Source: Lacibacter sp. H375 (lineage in GTDB: Bacteria > Bacteroidota > Bacteroidia > Chitinophagales > Chitinophagaceae). Taken from it: DNA of 64,000 bases. Of this stretch, positions 62,012-64,000 are shown in pieces; position 1 is the first letter of the stretch, and each line of letters opens with the position of its first letter. The DNA is taken from positions 1,612,001 to 1,676,000 of the forward strand of contig NZ_JBBKTT010000001.1 in the NCBI RefSeq assembly GCF_037892425.1. Reading direction: 5' to 3'. The position numbers were made by a program, and so were the translations under genes. The notes below the pieces were generated by a model. The model searched no databases. It was not told where the DNA came from and worked only from the letters and a program-made list of their open reading frames with translations.

Positions 62012-62066
62012 CGACATTTCGACAGCAAGGGGCTGCGAAGCAGCGGTTCCTGGAAGGAGAAATCTG
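62012..62066 (-). repeat. 55-bp hairpin repeat, upstream copy (inverted)
   Basis: Read on the minus strand: CAGATTTCTC, then a hairpin built on GCTGC-TTC-GCAGC, then TCGAAATGTCG. It is exactly 55 bases, the same as the two copies downstream of the GIY-YIG gene, and points the opposite way. Confidence 0.9.
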
Positions 62067-62077
62067 ATCGTTAAGAA

Positions 62078-62377
62078 ATGGAAAAAGGTGGTGCAGTTTA
62101 TATTGTCACAAACAAATCGCACTCAGTTTTATATATAGGGGTTGCGTCTGATCTGTTTACCCGCATACAACAGCACCGGGAGCATTTTTATAAAAAGAGT
62201 TTTTCTGATCGATACAATACAGAGAAGTTAATTTATTATGAGTTGTCTGGATCAATTGAGGAGGCAATTGTAAGGGAAAAGGAAATAAAAAAATGGAGAA
62301 GGGCAAAGAAAGAGGCGTTGATTAATAAAATGAATCCTGAGTGGAAGGATTTGTGGGAGAAAGTAAAAGAGTGGTGA
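62078..62377 (+). CDS. GIY-YIG nuclease family protein
   Basis: A 99-residue single-domain GIY-YIG endonuclease. The motif pair is VYIVT (GIY) and LYIGVAS (YIG), followed by the arginine in DLFTRIQQHR, a glutamate near REKEIKKW, and the C-terminal NPEWKDL typical of the Bacteroidota small UvrC-like group. Nuclease activity against DNA is likely; its biological role is not established. It starts 12 bases after one 55-bp hairpin repeat and is followed by two more. It does not fit the polysaccharide pathway, so it looks like a mobile passenger in that operon. Confidence 0.9.
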   Translation: MEKGGAVYIVTNKSHSVLYIGVASDLFTRIQQHREHFYKKSFSDRYNTEKLIYYELSGSIEEAIVREKEIKKWRRAKKEALINKMNPEWKDLWEKVKEW

Positions 62378-62396
62378 TGTTTCGTTTGATAAGGGT

Positions 62397-62451
62397 CAGA
62401 TTTCTCACCCTTGGGTCCGCTGCTACGCAGCCCCAAGAGTTCGAAATGACG
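62397..62451 (+). repeat. 55-bp hairpin repeat, downstream copy 1
   Basis: CAGATTTCTC, hairpin CTTGGG..GCTGC-TAC-GCAGC..CCAAG, TTCGAAATGACG. Compared with copy 2, both strands of each stem have changed together. Confidence 0.92.
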
Positions 62452-62463
62452 GGTGGTGAGCAG

Positions 62464-62518
62464 CAGATTTCTCACTGTTTGATCCGCCACTACGTGGCCC
62501 CCAACAGTTCGAAAGACG
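62464..62518 (+). repeat. 55-bp hairpin repeat, downstream copy 2
   Basis: CAGATTTCTC, hairpin CTGTT..GCCAC-TAC-GTGGC..AACAG, TTCGAAAGACG. It lies 12 bases after copy 1 in the same orientation. Confidence 0.92.
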
Positions 62519-62532
62519 TTTAATAAATAACG

Positions 62533-63000
62533 TTGAATAAAAAATTTACTTTAAAAAGAATCTCACTCCGGAATGTAAAAGCGGGAAAGAACGTTGTGAT
62601 CATGCAGCCATCGAATTTGTATGAATGCAGGTTGGGTGATGATTGTTTTGTGGGGCCTTTTACAGAAATCCAGAAGGGTGTTGTGATTGGCAATAAATGC
62701 CGTATCCAAAGCCATAGTTTTATTTGTGAACTGGTGACGATAGGTGATGATTGTTTTATTGGTCATGGCGTGATGTTCATCAACGATACATTCAGCGAAG
62801 GGAAACCTGCAGGTGGCGATCATAGTAAATGGAAGAAAACAGACATCGGTAACCATGTATCCATCGGGAGTAATGCAACCATTCTTCCTGTAAGTATATG
62901 CGATGATGTGGTAATTGGCGCAGGGGCAGTAGTAACAAAAGATATTAAGAAGAGCGGAACATATGCGGGTAATCCGGCGAAGAGATTGAGGAAGAAGTAA
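62533..63000 (+). CDS. Hexapeptide-repeat acetyltransferase (WlbB/WbpD-like)
   Basis: A 155-residue left-handed beta-helix enzyme. Hexapeptide strands run along most of its length (RLGDDCFVGPFTEIQKGVVIG ... VSIGSNATILPVSICDDVVIGAGAVVTKDI) and it ends YAGNPAKRLRKK. The size and HGVMFINDTF loop match N-acetyltransferases of the WlbB/WbpD type, which acetylate UDP-3-amino sugar acids. It pairs naturally with the Gfo/Idh/MocA gene upstream. The start is TTG at 62533 (then NKKFTLK); no ATG is available in frame near the family start. Confidence 0.85.
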   Translation: MNKKFTLKRISLRNVKAGKNVVIMQPSNLYECRLGDDCFVGPFTEIQKGVVIGNKCRIQSHSFICELVTIGDDCFIGHGVMFINDTFSEGKPAGGDHSKWKKTDIGNHVSIGSNATILPVSICDDVVIGAGAVVTKDIKKSGTYAGNPAKRLRKK

Positions 63001-63051
63001 AGCCAGCAGCCGTTGGAAGTTGCAGAGTCGAAAGACAAAAAATAAAAAAGT

Positions 63052-63918
63052 ATGAATCAATTGAACGATACAGTTGAAAATTGGGACCTTGAAATCAAGC
63101 CGCAGTCATCTGTCTTTGATCTTAATCTCAAAGAAGTATGGAGGTATAAAGATCTGATGTTGCTGTTTGTAAAACGGGATTTTACAGCACAATTTAAACA
63201 AACAGTGTTAGGCCCAGTATGGCACCTTGTGCAACCGGTTTTAACTACCATCATGTTTCTACTGGTATTCGGAAAAATCGCAAACATCCCAACTGATGGG
63301 ATCAATGCAGTTTTATTCTATATGAGTGGTATTACTATCTGGAATTATTTTGCAAGCTGCCTCACTAATACGTCCAACACATTCGTAGCAAATGCATCCA
63401 TCTTTGGTAAAGTATATTTTCCACGTTTGATCCTTCCGTTGTCTGTTGTGGTTTCAAACATAGCAAAATTAGGTATCCAGTTTTTGTTATTACTGGGCTG
63501 TATGGTTTTTTATGCACTGTTTAAAGACACTCCTATGCATTTTGGTATGAGCTGGTTATTAATTCCAGTGTTGGTATTGATCATGGCGGGCATTGGTTTG
63601 GGGTTAGGTATCATCATTTCATCACTCACCACCAAGTACAGAGATTTTACGGTGCTAGTAACGTTTGGTGTACAACTATTAATGTATGCCACCCCTGTTG
63701 CCTATCCGGTTTCGTTTTTAAAAAGTAAAAGTTATGCCTCTTTTATTGAGTGGAATCCATTGAGTCCGTTGGTAGAAGGTTTCCGGTATGCACTCTTTCA
63801 AACAGGAAGCTTTGATTTCAACACATTAACCTACAGTTTTATATTCATGCTGGTAGTGTTGGTAACTGGTGTCATGATCTTTAGTAAAGTGGAAAAAACA
63901 TTTATGGATACGGTCTAG
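63052..63918 (+). CDS. Polysaccharide ABC transporter permease (Wzm type)
   Basis: A 288-residue permease with six hydrophobic segments. The ABC-2 polysaccharide export signature is present: FVKRDFTAQFKQTVLGPVWHLVQP near residues 40-65, and the C-terminal WNPLSPLVEGFRYALFQ. Wzm carries undecaprenyl-linked polymer across the inner membrane with a Wzt ATPase, whose gene begins 58 bases later. Having both Wza/Wzc-type and Wzm/Wzt-type genes together is noteworthy. Confidence 0.93.
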   Translation: MNQLNDTVENWDLEIKPQSSVFDLNLKEVWRYKDLMLLFVKRDFTAQFKQTVLGPVWHLVQPVLTTIMFLLVFGKIANIPTDGINAVLFYMSGITIWNYFASCLTNTSNTFVANASIFGKVYFPRLILPLSVVVSNIAKLGIQFLLLLGCMVFYALFKDTPMHFGMSWLLIPVLVLIMAGIGLGLGIIISSLTTKYRDFTVLVTFGVQLLMYATPVAYPVSFLKSKSYASFIEWNPLSPLVEGFRYALFQTGSFDFNTLTYSFIFMLVVLVTGVMIFSKVEKTFMDTV

Positions 63919-63976
63919 GTAATAAGGTGAGCGGTGAGTGGAAAAGCAAAAATAAAAAAAGCGATAACATTGAAAG

Positions 63977-64000
63977 ATGAGTAATACTATCATAAAAGTG
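63977..64000 (+). CDS. Start of the ABC transporter ATPase (Wzt type), cut by window edge
   Basis: Only eight codons are visible (MSNTIIKV). They fit the N terminus of polysaccharide-export ATP-binding proteins, and the position right after a Wzm permease makes this the expected gene. The identification rests on context. Confidence 0.6.

Noticed and set aside
53691-64000. Prophage or integrated plasmid
   Set aside because: No integrase, phage structural or replication genes are present; the genes are standard polysaccharide functions.

Overview
The window reads as a chromosomal segment of a Bacteroidota bacterium, most likely a Chitinophagaceae-type member. The evidence is a SusC/SusD pair, the gliding lipoprotein GldH, TAnnTTTG-type -7 promoter boxes, rare Shine-Dalgarno sequences, a UpxY antiterminator heading a polysaccharide locus, and an IcmF-type fused acyl-CoA mutase. 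No ribosomal RNA, CRISPR array or complete insertion sequence was seen.

Layout. 0-10.3 kb is mostly minus-strand housekeeping: a histidine kinase (cut by the window edge), gldH, yicC, an lpxD-like acyltransferase on plus, a carboxypeptidase-regulatory-like protein, holB, a glutathione peroxidase, a beta-helix lipoprotein, comF and radA. 10.8-19.7 kb runs plus: a YugP-type protease, SusC/SusD, then icmF. 19.7-29 kb holds a WG-repeat protein, a peptidoglycan amidase, a GH63-like glucosidase, a sulfatase, an amidohydrolase and a umuC/umuD-like pair in which the UmuD partner lacks both catalytic residues.

The most unusual part is 29.1-39.1 kb. A 2H-phosphoesterase-like protein, a radical SAM protein and a Dabb protein lead into three very short ORFs, each closed by its own terminator-like hairpin. 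A dense array of divergent tRNA genes follows. One of these has a greatly expanded anticodon loop and another has a 22-nt palindrome in its T loop. After the array come a YkuK-type RNase H-fold protein, an AAA ATPase, a second, decayed tRNA set, a slipin, a DinB-fold protein and the RNA ligase RtcB. I read this as an RNA-repair or tRNA-supply island; the functional link is an inference.

39-52 kb returns to ordinary genes: an ECF sigma factor, a hydrolase, an M1 peptidase, DUF2490, a metallophosphoesterase, a TonB receptor, an AmgK-like kinase fused to a RapZ C-terminal domain with a MurU-like nucleotidyltransferase (cell-wall sugar recycling), and an HGSNAT/NagX-like acyltransferase. 52.3-53.7 kb is a gene-poor stretch rich in repeats. 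53.7-64 kb is an exopolysaccharide locus: upxY behind an attenuator-like hairpin, wza, wzc, asnB, a glycosyltransferase, an oxidoreductase, a hexapeptide acetyltransferase, wzm and the start of wzt. A GIY-YIG nuclease gene bracketed by three copies of a 55-bp hairpin repeat sits inside it.

Small repeats are a theme. They include arrays with a 7-bp period at seven or more places, several families of paired-hairpin repeats, and long palindromes around the tRNA array. Everything here is read by eye. Product names rest on motifs and remembered family features, not on searches.
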